A stretch of 64,000 bases of DNA from an uncultured Selenomonadaceae bacterium (GTDB lineage Bacteria; Bacillota; Negativicutes; Selenomonadales; Selenomonadaceae). Positions within the stretch are counted from its first letter, which is position 1; every line of letters starts with the position of its first letter. A program made the translations under genes and the position numbers. Under the pieces are notes generated by a model. That model had not been told where the DNA came from. It saw nothing but the letters and a program-made list of their open reading frames with translations, and made no database searches. The DNA is taken from positions 1 through 64,000 of the forward strand of contig CAJOCQ010000007.1 of NCBI GenBank assembly GCA_905233135.1, written 5' to 3'. Shown piece by piece: positions 45,313 to 54,101 of the stretch.

Positions 45313-45593
45313 TTTAATTTTTTTTTGAGATTATCCAAAACTTTGTTGGCGGCGCGTTTAAGATTATGCTTGACGAAATTACTCGGCACGCCCTTTAACT
45401 TAGCCTGCTTGGAGCGGTTGCAATGCTTGCACATACATTGCAAATTATAAAGTTCATCGCTGCCGCCGTATTTTTGCGGGATAATGTGGTCAATGTCAAT
45501 ATCAGCCTTGTGAAATTTTTTGCCGCATTTCGCGCAGGTGTACCAACCGTGATCTGATTTGTTCGCTGCAAAATATTTTTCTCGATAATTCAT
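45309..45593 (-). CDS. Small HNH endonuclease
   Basis: A 94-aa HNH nuclease with two CxxC metal motifs (CAKCGK and CKHCNRSK) around the catalytic DIDHIIPQKYGG, then a basic tail (KHNLKRAANKVLDNLKKKLK). Free-standing HNH proteins of this size occur in phages, mobile introns and defence loci; nothing nearby fixes the role. ATG at 45593 gives a compact domain; the frame extends to 45611. It lies 10.6 kb from the nrdD introns, which lack endonuclease genes of their own, but a link is only speculation. Confidence 0.82.
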   Translation of the reverse strand: MNYREKYFAANKSDHGWYTCAKCGKKFHKADIDIDHIIPQKYGGSDELYNLQCMCKHCNRSKQAKLKGVPSNFVKHNLKRAANKVLDNLKKKLK

Positions 45594-45729
45594 AAAATCA
45601 CCACGTCCCAAATTTTTTTAACTATATAACATTTTCAGAAAAAATTCAATTCCCTAAATTTGACGGGGAATTTTTTTATTGTGTAAAATTTTTTTTGAAA
45701 AATAAAACAAAGGAGGTTAATAAAAAAAT

Positions 45730-45972
45730 ATGAAGAAAGCTTTATTGCTGTGCGCCACTCATAATGATTTATGATTAATGAAGGCGTTGATAAAATTGGG
45801 CTTTGATGTGACAGTTACGGGAAATGTCAACGACTTGCCGGGCGAAAGATTTTCCGATAAACATATATTGGCGGATTTTTCAGACAAAGATTTAATTTTA
45901 AAAATTGCTCAACAAGAAAAGTTTCAAAAGCTAAAATGTATTCTAAAGTTCTTGAAAAACTTGAACAGCTGA
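45730..45972 (+). pseudogene. N-terminal remnant of an ATP-grasp-type gene
   Basis: From ATG at 45730 the frame reads MKKALLLCATHNDL, then TGA at 45772-45774 in place of a residue, then LMKALIKLGFDVTVTGN ... ILADFSDKDLILKIA. This matches the N-terminal part of ATP-grasp carboxylate-amine ligase-like proteins, with one nonsense codon and loss of the rest: after about 45925 the sequence becomes part of an oxidoreductase remnant. It is clearly not functional. The ribosome site AAAGGAGGT before it is intact. Confidence 0.65.
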
Positions 45973-46723
45973 AAAATATTGTTTCACATTCCGATAAAAA
46001 ATTTATGTACGCAGAAAATTTTGTTTACGCGCCTGCAGTTATCAAGGCGGCTGAAATTTTGCACAGAAAAAAAGTAAAATTCTTTTTGCAAAAGGCGAAG
46101 AAAGTTTAAAAGGCTCCAGTTCGCACGTTGCGGGCGAATGGGATAAAAACGGCGGCGGAACTTTTATGCGCGTCGGAAGTCATCCGCTGTCGGCAATTTT
46201 ATGGCTTAAACAACAATAAGCACTTGCACGCAACGAAAAAATTTTTGTTACAGAAGTTTTGGCGGATATGAGCCAAATTACGCCGCGCCTTTCAGAATAT
46301 GAACACAGGCACATTGCCGCGCGCCCGAATGACGTTGAAGATTGCGGAATTGCGGTTATAACTTTTTCGGACGGCACGAAGGCTGTTATTTTGGCAACTG
46401 ATACACTTTTGGGCGGCAGTAAAAATTATATCGAACTTTATTGCAACGACGCGGCGATTAATTGTCAAATAACTATGTCAGATTTAATGAGCACTTATTT
46501 TTTGGACGAAGACAATTTGCAGGACGTTTATATTTCTGAAATGTTGCCGAGCAAATTGGGCTGGAATAAACCTTTTTTGGCAGATGAAATAATTCGCGGC
46601 TACGTTGACGAAATGCGGTATTTTGTCGAAAGTGTTTATTACAATCGTGAACCTAAGGCGGGTTTTGAATTGGCGTACGATACCACGAAATTTATTTATT
46701 CCGCTTATTTGTCTTCGGAATAA
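45930..46723 (+). pseudogene. Decayed Gfo/Idh/MocA-type oxidoreductase gene
   Basis: C-terminal two-thirds of an NAD(P)-dependent sugar-type oxidoreductase in several frames: EKLEQLKNIV ... KKFMYAENFVYAPAV, then after a slip in an A run KSKILFAKGEESLKGSSSH ... MRVGSHPLSAILWLKQQ, a TAA near 46217, then the open stretch 46259-46723 with ADMSQITPRLSEYEHRHIAARPNDVEDCGIAVITF. The NAD-binding N-terminus is missing, replaced by the ATP-grasp remnant. The last 154 codons are open but lack a complete domain. Confidence 0.7.
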
Positions 46724-46760
46724 AAAAAGCTGTAGCGTTTTGATAAAAAAATTTTTTTGT

Positions 46761-46789
46761 AACTCCTGCCGCGCGGCGGGAGTTTTTTT
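46761..46789 (+). terminator. Rho-independent terminator
   Basis: Strong stem AACTCCTGCCGC / GCGGCGGGAGTT followed by T8. Confidence 0.88.
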
Positions 46790-46806
46790 GTTTGCCTGTA
46801 AAAAAA

Positions 46807-46835
46807 TTGACAATAATAACGCAGAATTATAAAAT
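46807..46835 (+). promoter_or_regulatory. Promoter of the 1397-aa activase fusion gene
   Basis: Consensus TTGACA (46807-46812) and TAAAAT (46830-46835) separated by 17 nt, ending about 20 nt before the start codon. Confidence 0.72.
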
Positions 46836-46855
46836 TATATTGAGGTGAAAAATTT

Positions 46856-49800
46856 ATGAAAGTCGGAATTGACATCGGCTCCACGACTATTAAATATGTT
46901 GTCATGGACGGCAAAGAAAAAATAATTCATAAAGACTATTCGCGGCACTTTTCAGAAATTGGTACTGCGCTTACAAATACTTTATCGACGCTGAAAAATA
47001 TCGTTGGCGAAACGAAATTTAAAATTGCATTGGCGGGCTCGGCGGGTATGGGAATTGCAAAAAAAATTTCCCTGCCATTTGTGCAAGAAGTTATTGCTTG
47101 TCAAACTGCGGTTGAAAAATTTATTCCAAAAACTGATACGGTTATTGAACTCGGCGGCGAAGACGCAAAAATTATTTATTTGAAAGGCGCACCCGAAGTG
47201 CGAATGAACGGCGTTTGCGCGGGCGGCACGGGTTCATTTATTGACCATATGGCAAGCTTGCTTTCAACCGACGCGCTCGGCTTAAATTCTCTCGCCGAAA
47301 AGGGCAAACAAATTTATACAATCGCTTCAAGGTGCGGCGTTTTCGCAAAAACTGACATTCAAGCATTGATGAATGACGGCGCAAAAAAAGCTGATATTGC
47401 GCTATCGATTTTTCAAGCGGTTGTTAATCAGACGATTGGAAACCTCGCGCAGGGCAGACCTGTTGAAGGCGTTGTAGCGTTTTTGGGCGGACCTTTGCAC
47501 TTTCTGCCGGAATTGAAAAAGCGTTTTATTGAAACGCTGAAACTTTCGCCCGAGCAAGTTGTCAATACCGATGACGGAAATTTTTTTGTAGCGGCGGGCG
47601 CGGCTCTTTCTGAAGACGCCAAAGATTTTTCTATTGAAGAATTGGAAGAATCTATTAAAAGCAGCAGGGAAGAGGCAAAAGTCAAAAGTAATTTGCACGC
47701 CCTTTTCAAAAACAATGACGATTATAAAAATTTTCGTACGCGCCACGATTCGGCAAAAGTCAAGCGCGGCGATTTAAAAAATTATGTTGGAAAAATTTTT
47801 CTTGGAATTGACGCGGGCTCAACTACAACCAAAATCTGCGCGATTGGCAAAAATCGTGAAGTCCTTTACACCGATTATAAATCGAACGGCGGCTCGCCCT
47901 TAAAAACTGTCGTCAGTCAAATTCAGGAACTTTATAAAAATATTCCTGCAACTGCCGAAATTGCAAAAGTTTTTACTACAGGTTACGGCGAACAAATTGT
48001 TAAAGCGGCGTTGCACGCGGACGGCTCCGAAGTTGAAACATTCGCGCACCTTTGCGCCGCGCAGGAATTTTGCCCTGAAGTTTCTTTCGTACTTGATATT
48101 GGCGGGCAGGATATGAAATGCTTTTTCGTCAAGGACAGCACGATTGGAAATATAACTTTGAATGAGGCTTGCAGCGCGGGTTGCGGCAGTTTCATTCAAA
48201 ATTTCGCGCAGGGTTTAAATATGGAAGTCGGCGAATTTGCCAAAAAGGCGTTGACTTCAAACGCGCCCGTTGATTTGGGGACGCGCTGTACAGTTTTTAT
48301 GAACTCGAAAGTTAAACAGGCGCAAAAGGAAGGCGCAAGCGTCAGCGATATTTCGGCGGGCATTGCACTTTCAGTAATTAAAAACGCGCTGTTTAAAGTT
48401 ATGCAACTTCGCAACGTTGAAGATTTGGGCGAAAATATTGTTGTACAGGGCGGCACTTTTTACAATGACGCGGTTTTGAGGGCGATTGAAGAAATTTTAA
48501 ACAAGAAAGTTATTCGCCCCGACATTGCGGGATTAATGGGAGCGTACGGCGCGGCGATTCTTGCTCTTGAAAGTGACAACGGCGAAACTTCAAAAATTTT
48601 AAGCGCGGCTGAACTTACCAATTTTGAAGTTGTAACAAAGTCCTACCGCTGCGGGCGTTGCGGCAATAATTGTTTGATAACTATGCAAAAATTTCCTGAC
48701 GGCGGCAAATATTTTACAGGCAACCGTTGCGAACGCGGAATTGGCGGCAAGCCTAAAACTTCTGAAGAAATTCCCAACGCTTACGCTTACAAGTACAAAA
48801 GAGTTTTCGACTACAAGCCGCTTGAAAATCCTGCGCGAGGCGTGATTGGAATACCGCGCGTTTTAAATATTTATGAAGATTATCCTTTTTGGTACACGTT
48901 TTTTACAAAACTTGGCTACCGCGTCGAACTTTCGGGCAAATCCAACGCCGAACTTTTTTATAAGGGAATGGCGACAATTCCGAGCGATTCACTTTGCTAC
49001 CCTGCGAAGTTGGCGCACGGGCACATTATGGATTTAATTCAGCGCGGCGTTGAAAAAATTTTTTATCCCTGCGAACCGTACAATTTCGACACGCGCTCCG
49101 ATAATTTTTACAACTGCCCTATCGTTGCAAGTTATCCCGAAAATATTCGCGGCAATATGGATATTCTGCGCGAAAAAAATATTAAATTTATTCAGCCGTT
49201 TTTGCCCGTCCACGATATGAAGAAACTTAAAAAACGCCTTGCCGAAGAATTAAAATCTGAAAATATTTCCGAAAAAGAAATTTCGGCGGCAGTTGACGCG
49301 GCAGAATCTGAACTTGAAAATTACCGCAATGACGTTAAAAAATTCGGCGAAGAAATTTTAAAGCGCATTGAACGCACGGGCGAACAGGCAATTTTGCTGG
49401 TAGGCAGACCTTACCACATTGACCCGGAAATTAATCACGGTATTTCAGAAATGATTCAATCCTATAACCTGCCGATAATTTCCGAAGATATGATTTCACA
49501 CCTGCCTACAAAGTCAAATGAAATTTCGCTTGTCAATCAGTGGAGCTACCACGCGCGCCTGTATCACGCCGCGCACTTCGCAACCGAACACCAAAATATT
49601 ACACTGATTCAGTTGAGTTCGTTTGGCTGCGGTCTTGACGCCTTGACGACGGAACAGGTTAAGGAAATTTTGGAAAGTCACGGCAGAATTTACACAATGA
49701 TTAAGCTTGACGAAGTTTCAAATTTGGGCGCGGCGCGTATTCGCTTACGTTCACTGCTTGCCGCGTTGAAAAGAAAAATCCCCGTTGCTTACCAAGAAAT

Positions 49801-51049
49801 TAAATTGCAACCGCGCCCGCGTTTTACTGCCGATTGCAAAAAAACTCATACGATTTTGGCTCCGCAAATGGCACCGATTCACTTTGAATTAATTCAAGCC
49901 GTGTTAAATAAATACGGCTACCGCGTGGAAATTCCGCCGTTGCCTGACAAAGCCGCAATAGATTTAGGCTTGAGGTACGTCAATAACGATATGTGCTACC
50001 CTGCGATTGTGGTTATTGGGCAGTTGATTAGCGCGTTGAAGTCGGGCGATTACGACGCGGATAATACTTCAATAGTGCTTTTTCAAACTTGCGGCGCGTG
50101 TCGAGCCACGAATTATATTTCAGTTTTGCGCCGTGCGTTGAAATTTGCGGGATTCGGGCAAGTTCCCGTTTTCGCCTGTTACGGACTTGAAACTGACGAT
50201 TTTGTTTTGAGCAATGATTGTTTGATGGACACGATTAAAGCGGCGATTTACGGCGATTTATTAATGAATGTTTCAAACAGAATGCGCCCTTATGAAATTC
50301 GGCGCGGTGAAACTGACAAACTTTTTAAAGAATGTATGACGCTTGCGAAGGCGGATTTAGTCAACGGCAATTATTTTAGTTTTCGGCGCAATGTTAAAAA
50401 ATTCGTCGCGCAGTTTGATTCGATTCAGATTGACGAAACTTTGGAAAAGCCGAAAGTTGGAATTGTCGGCGAAATTTTGGTTAAATATCACCCCGTTGCA
50501 AATAATCAGCTGGAAAAAATTTTGGCGGCGGAAGGCGCAGAAGTTGTAATGCCTGACTTGTTGGACTTTTTCTTATATTCTGCGTACGACGAAATTTCAC
50601 GGCAAAAACTTTTGGGCGGCAGTCGCAAAAATAAAATCTTTGGCGAAATGTTTATTAAGTTTATGGAATTTTTCCGCCACCCTATGAAAAACGCGCTGAA
50701 GGATTCAGTTCATTTCCGCGCGCCCTATTCGATTAAAGAAACTGCCGCGCTTGCAAGCCGTCACGTTTCTATTGGAAATATGGCGGGCGAAGGTTGGTTT
50801 TTAACGGGCGAAATGGTCAAGCTGATTGAGGAGGGCGTCAACAATATTGTTTGCCTTCAACCTTTCGGCTGCCTGCCCAATCACATTACAGGCAAAGGCG
50901 TTATGCACAATCTGCGCGAAAGTTACGACGGCGCAAATATCGTGGCGATTGACTGCGACGCCGGCTCTTCCGAAGTTAATCAGCTCAACCGAATTAAATT
51001 AATGCTTGCCGTTGCTAAAAAATCTTTGACGAAAAATCAAGCAAGTTAA
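46856..51049 (+). CDS. Acyl-CoA dehydratase activase-type fusion (BcrAD/BadFG ATPase, duplicated)
   Basis: A 1397-aa protein. It has two ASKHA ATPase domains: the first at about 1-270 with GIDIGSTTIKYVV and CAGGTGSFIDHM, the second at about 315-580 with GIDAGSTTTKICA and NEACSAGCGSFIQ. A Cys-rich segment (RCGRCGNNCLI) follows at about 600, then a long C-terminal part with conserved Cys-containing motifs like those of 2-hydroxyglutaryl-CoA dehydratase (FQTCGACRATNY). Known relatives of this length are annotated as activase-related proteins in Clostridia and Negativicutes; they presumably use ATP to drive low-potential electron transfer. The substrate enzyme is not in the window. A sharp promoter precedes it. 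Confidence 0.88.
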   Translation: MKVGIDIGSTTIKYVVMDGKEKIIHKDYSRHFSEIGTALTNTLSTLKNIVGETKFKIALAGSAGMGIAKKISLPFVQEVIACQTAVEKFIPKTDTVIELGGEDAKIIYLKGAPEVRMNGVCAGGTGSFIDHMASLLSTDALGLNSLAEKGKQIYTIASRCGVFAKTDIQALMNDGAKKADIALSIFQAVVNQTIGNLAQGRPVEGVVAFLGGPLHFLPELKKRFIETLKLSPEQVVNTDDGNFFVAAGAALSEDAKDFSIEELEESIKSSREEAKVKSNLHALFKNNDDYKNFRTRHDSAKVKRGDLKNYVGKIFLGIDAGSTTTKICAIGKNREVLYTDYKSNGGSPLKTVVSQIQELYKNIPATAEIAKVFTTGYGEQIVKAALHADGSEVETFAHLCAAQEFCPEVSFVLDIGGQDMKCFFVKDSTIGNITLNEACSAGCGSFIQNFAQGLNMEVGEFAKKALTSNAPVDLGTRCTVFMNSKVKQAQKEGASVSDISAGIALSVIKNALFKVMQLRNVEDLGENIVVQGGTFYNDAVLRAIEEILNKKVIRPDIAGLMGAYGAAILALESDNGETSKILSAAELTNFEVVTKSYRCGRCGNNCLITMQKFPDGGKYFTGNRCERGIGGKPKTSEEIPNAYAYKYKRVFDYKPLENPARGVIGIPRVLNIYEDYPFWYTFFTKLGYRVELSGKSNAELFYKGMATIPSDSLCYPAKLAHGHIMDLIQRGVEKIFYPCEPYNFDTRSDNFYNCPIVASYPENIRGNMDILREKNIKFIQPFLPVHDMKKLKKRLAEELKSENISEKEISAAVDAAESELENYRNDVKKFGEEILKRIERTGEQAILLVGRPYHIDPEINHGISEMIQSYNLPIISEDMISHLPTKSNEISLVNQWSYHARLYHAAHFATEHQNITLIQLSSFGCGLDALTTEQVKEILESHGRIYTMIKLDEVSNLGAARIRLRSLLAALKRKIPVAYQEIKLQPRPRFTADCKKTHTILAPQMAPIHFELIQAVLNKYGYRVEIPPLPDKAAIDLGLRYVNNDMCYPAIVVIGQLISALKSGDYDADNTSIVLFQTCGACRATNYISVLRRALKFAGFGQVPVFACYGLETDDFVLSNDCLMDTIKAAIYGDLLMNVSNRMRPYEIRRGETDKLFKECMTLAKADLVNGNYFSFRRNVKKFVAQFDSIQIDETLEKPKVGIVGEILVKYHPVANNQLEKILAAEGAEVVMPDLLDFFLYSAYDEISRQKLLGGSRKNKIFGEMFIKFMEFFRHPMKNALKDSVHFRAPYSIKETAALASRHVSIGNMAGEGWFLTGEMVKLIEEGVNNIVCLQPFGCLPNHITGKGVMHNLRESYDGANIVAIDCDAGSSEVNQLNRIKLMLAVAKKSLTKNQAS

Positions 51050-51065
51050 AGGAGTTTGACAAATT

Positions 51066-51521
51066 ATGTTGAAAAAGATTTTAATATTTATCGGAATTTT
51101 GATAGTTTTGTTGGCAATTTTGGGAATTGGCGGAATGAAGTTTTTGGAAAATAAAATTGAAACTAAAATTGCAGAAAAAGAGCCCGAATTTCGCCAATAT
51201 GTCACAATGACTACCGAAGAACAAAACGCCTATGTTGAAAAAAATTTTTTTGAATTTTTTGGTGCCGTAACGGATTACAGCACAAGGGAAGAACAGGCTA
51301 AAGCCGCATTTGAACAAATAAAGGCGGATCCAGAAGCACTTCAAGCCGCAGTTAATATGGGGCGTTCGATGATTGCAGAATTAATTTTGAAAAACGAAAA
51401 TATTTTAAAGGATTTAAGCGCGGACGTTCATAACAAATTGAAAGCTGAAGCTGACGAAGGAAACAGCCGCGCCGAAAAATTTAAAACTTATTTAGATAAA
51501 TATCTTCCACCGGAAAATTAA
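51066..51521 (+). CDS. Small membrane-anchored protein, paralogue A
   Basis: A 151-aa protein with one N-terminal membrane helix (residues about 4-24), then a charged, helical domain. I do not recognise a family. Residues in EKEPEFRQYVTMTTEEQNAYVEKN are nearly identical with the next gene, whereas the rest is diverged. It follows the activase fusion by 16 nt, so it may be cotranscribed, but a functional link is not shown. Start ATG with AAAGGAG upstream. Confidence 0.75.
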   Translation: MLKKILIFIGILIVLLAILGIGGMKFLENKIETKIAEKEPEFRQYVTMTTEEQNAYVEKNFFEFFGAVTDYSTREEQAKAAFEQIKADPEALQAAVNMGRSMIAELILKNENILKDLSADVHNKLKAEADEGNSRAEKFKTYLDKYLPPEN

Positions 51522-51537
51522 TCTTAAGGTGTAAAAA

Positions 51538-51954
51538 ATGCTGAAAAAAATTTTAATAGGCGCGGGCGTTTTGGCGTTGATTGTGGTTTTGGGATTCGGT
51601 TTTCTTGCGAACAAAATTAATTCAAAGTTGCAGGAAAAAGAGCCCGAATTTCGCCAATATGTCACAATGTCAACCGAAGAGCAAAACGCCTATGTTGAAA
51701 AAAATATTTCCGAACTCGCACAAATTATAATGCACGACGCCAACTCAAATACACTGCCACAAAATCCCGAAGTTAAGGCGGCAGAAATTCAATTTGGGCG
51801 TTCGGTGGTTGCAGGGCTGATTTTATCTTCAGAAAATATTGTCAAAGATTTAAGCGAAAATGTTAAAGCGCAATTCAAATCTGAAGCCGATGAATTGGAC
51901 GCCCGCAGCCACAAATATACCGAGCTTATAAAAAAATATTCTAACCAAAAATAA
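51538..51954 (+). CDS. Small membrane-anchored protein, paralogue B
   Basis: A 138-aa protein with the same design as its neighbour: an N-terminal membrane helix (about 4-24), then the conserved KEPEFRQYVTMSTEEQNAYVEKN block, then a variable helical tail (LSENVKAQFKSEADELDARSHKY). The two probably arose by tandem duplication. Their role is unknown. It is separated from the first by 16 nt, with a weak AAGG-type site. Confidence 0.75.
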   Translation: MLKKILIGAGVLALIVVLGFGFLANKINSKLQEKEPEFRQYVTMSTEEQNAYVEKNISELAQIIMHDANSNTLPQNPEVKAAEIQFGRSVVAGLILSSENIVKDLSENVKAQFKSEADELDARSHKYTELIKKYSNQK

Positions 51955-51972
51955 TTTTAAGGAGTGTTTCAC

Positions 51973-52320
51973 TTGAAAAAAGGCGATATTATTGAACTCG
52001 CAAAAAAAATGATTGCCGCGCCGAGTTGTTGTGCGCCGCTTAAAAAAATTGGGCAAGAATGGCTTGACGCAGTTGGAACTGCGGGCGAAAAGGAAGCCGC
52101 CCAAAAACTTATTGCCGAACTCGAAGGCGATGTTACAGATATTGATTCGCTCGTTGCGTTCGCACATTCTGAAACCGCCGCCAAAATTTTCGGCGAAGGC
52201 GCAAAAGGTTTTGCGGCGCACGCGGACGAACTCAAGGCAAGCGGTGCGAAATTCTGCGACTGCGGAGCTTGTGCGCCCGGTTTGCAGATTCTTCAAAATA
52301 AATCTTTGATTCTTGACTAA
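51973..52320 (+). CDS. Small Cys-containing protein of unknown function
   Basis: About 115 aa, cytoplasmic, with Cys near both ends (AAPSCCAPLKKIG and FCDCGACAPGLQILQ). The C-terminal CDCGAC could bind metal or form a disulfide. The middle is a helical, acidic domain. I do not assign a family with confidence. TTG at 51973 follows AAGGAG at a good distance; the frame opens from 51964. It is the last gene of the run begun by the activase fusion, before a terminator. Confidence 0.72.
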   Translation: MKKGDIIELAKKMIAAPSCCAPLKKIGQEWLDAVGTAGEKEAAQKLIAELEGDVTDIDSLVAFAHSETAAKIFGEGAKGFAAHADELKASGAKFCDCGACAPGLQILQNKSLILD

Positions 52321-52344
52321 AAAATTTTTCTGCAAAATAAAAAA

Positions 52345-52377
52345 ACGTCGGAAAATTAATTCCGGCGTCTTTTTTTA
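52345..52377. terminator. Bidirectional terminator
   Basis: ACGTCGGAA (52345-52353) pairs with TTCCGGCGT (52360-52368), with A and T runs either side. Confidence 0.75.
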
Positions 52378-53340
52378 TCTGCGCCAATTTTTGTCGTCCT
52401 TAATGTACTGCTCATAAAAATCTTCAACGGGCATAAATAAATAGCGAATACCTTCAATAAAACTAATCCACGTCGGCAAAGTTGTCCAGAAAAGCAAAAG
52501 GTATAGCACGCCCTGCAAAGTTTTGCCCTGATAAAATTTGTGCGCACCGAGCGAGCCCAAAAATATTGCAAGCGCAGATTGTATCAATTTTCGCTGGATA
52601 ATTTGCGGGCGTTCATTTTCGGGAAAAGTTTGCATGCTGTCAATTTCATAACTGCGCCGCCGCCCGCGCGGACTTCGTACACTCGGCACAGAACCGACGG
52701 GCAAATTTTTTATTTCGACGCCGCCGAGCGGTTGGTTTAATAAATCTTTATCAATCCTAACGTTGCCGTATTCGTCAACTTCGCCAACATCGACAGTCTT
52801 TTTTTTAATTCCTTCGGCGTCAAGTTGTTGTTGCATAACTTTCAATTCGGCGTCCGCAGAAATTATTTGGTCGTTCAAAACGTGTTCAAATTGGTCGGCG
52901 TAGGCACCATCAAGCGCGGCAAGCGTAGTTTTCATTTTGTACTTTAAATCGCGCACGCGCTCGGTTGAAAGTTCAGTTTCTTCCAATTCTTGGTACTGCT
53001 TGACGATTTTAACCGCGCGGTCTTGATAATAATCAATAAACTTGTAGGCAAGCGGGATTCTTTCGGGATTTTTTTCAAGATTAGCCAAAAGTTTTTTGGC
53101 AACGCGCTGCATTTTTGCAAGTTGCGTTGAAACTTCTCTGTCAGAAATATTTTTGCGCGCCTCTTCGATATATTTAAAATCGTCCATAGCCTTGTCAAAA
53201 TTTTCCTGCAGATATTCCGCCCTGTCCTCCTCAAGCTCTTCTAAATCGAGTTGGGGAGTTCTATTTTTTTTCCAATCCCAAAACGCCTTGCCGCCGAATA
53301 TTACCGCAACCGTAGCCAACATTACTAACAGATAATCCAT
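52375..53340 (-). CDS. XpaC-like protein with C-terminal TM2 domain
   Basis: A 321-aa membrane protein: one N-terminal helix (residues about 3-20), a long helical region (about 30-170) resembling the 5-bromo-4-chloroindolyl phosphate hydrolysis/XpaC family, a linker with basic PRGRRR, and at the C-terminus a TM2 domain with two helices (ALAIFLGSLGAHKFYQGKTLQG then WISFIEGIRYL). Biochemical function is not known. It is the last gene of the minus-strand cluster. Confidence 0.78.
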   Translation of the reverse strand: MDYLLVMLATVAVIFGGKAFWDWKKNRTPQLDLEELEEDRAEYLQENFDKAMDDFKYIEEARKNISDREVSTQLAKMQRVAKKLLANLEKNPERIPLAYKFIDYYQDRAVKIVKQYQELEETELSTERVRDLKYKMKTTLAALDGAYADQFEHVLNDQIISADAELKVMQQQLDAEGIKKKTVDVGEVDEYGNVRIDKDLLNQPLGGVEIKNLPVGSVPSVRSPRGRRRSYEIDSMQTFPENERPQIIQRKLIQSALAIFLGSLGAHKFYQGKTLQGVLYLLLFWTTLPTWISFIEGIRYLFMPVEDFYEQYIKDDKNWRR

Positions 53341-53360
53341 TGAAAAAGCTCCCTTCGATT

Positions 53361-54101
53361 TTAAGGGCTAAAGATTTTTAATCCTAAACTTTCGACAAAG
53401 TTTAAAGTAACGTCGAAATTTGCGCCTACAGCGTCCACAGCGTGGGCGTCAGAGCCAATCGTGATAAATTCCCCGCCCAAATCTTTGTAACGCTTGTAGA
53501 CCGCCTCAAGCCCATTTAAAGCGATTTTACTTTTTAGCCGCCTTGTGTTGAGTTCCAAAATTTTTTTACGCTCAACCAAAATTTTTAAAACTTCGTCAAT
53601 TTCCCGCCTAAAAATTTCGTATTCAATTTCGGCGTTTTCATAGGGCGCAACGCGGCAAATATAATCAATGTGCCCCAACACGTCAAAATTTTCTGCGGCG
53701 GCTTCTTCAGCCATTACATTAAAATATTTTCGATACGCAGTCAATTTATCCTTGCCTTCAAAATATTTTTGGTTGTAAATGTCAATATCTTCGACAACGT
53801 GAATTGAGCCAATTATTAAATCAAAATTCCCAAGCGCCAAAAAATTTTTGTTAGCCTCTCGCGCAGATTTACGCAAGCCGACTTCAACGCCGAGCTTAAC
53901 TTTATCACTGCGAAATTTTTTGTATTCGTTAAAATATTCTGCCGCGTCAAAAGTAAAATCGACTTCGCCCGGTAATTTATAATCATAGTGTTCAGTGAAA
54001 ATTATTCCGAGCCCTAAACTTTCTGCGCGGTTAATTGCGGCGGCGGCGTCCATTTCCGAATCTGCAGAAAATTTTGTATGTGTATGACTGTCAAAAATCA
54101 T
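53361..54101 (-). CDS. PHP-domain phosphatase, histidinol-phosphatase-like
   Basis: A 246-aa PHP-superfamily phosphoesterase. The metal-binding motifs are intact: DSHTHTKFS, EHYDY, GSIHVVED and HIDYICR, plus GSDAHAVDAVG near the C-terminus. It matches HisJ-type histidinol-phosphatases, though general phosphoesterase function cannot be excluded as no other his genes are near. The start ATG directly abuts the stop of the phase-variable glycosyltransferase gene, whose last codons carry the GGAGGG ribosome site, so its translation may depend on that gene's reading frame. Confidence 0.83.
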   Translation of the reverse strand: MIFDSHTHTKFSADSEMDAAAAINRAESLGLGIIFTEHYDYKLPGEVDFTFDAAEYFNEYKKFRSDKVKLGVEVGLRKSAREANKNFLALGNFDLIIGSIHVVEDIDIYNQKYFEGKDKLTAYRKYFNVMAEEAAAENFDVLGHIDYICRVAPYENAEIEYEIFRREIDEVLKILVERKKILELNTRRLKSKIALNGLEAVYKRYKDLGGEFITIGSDAHAVDAVGANFDVTLNFVESLGLKIFSP

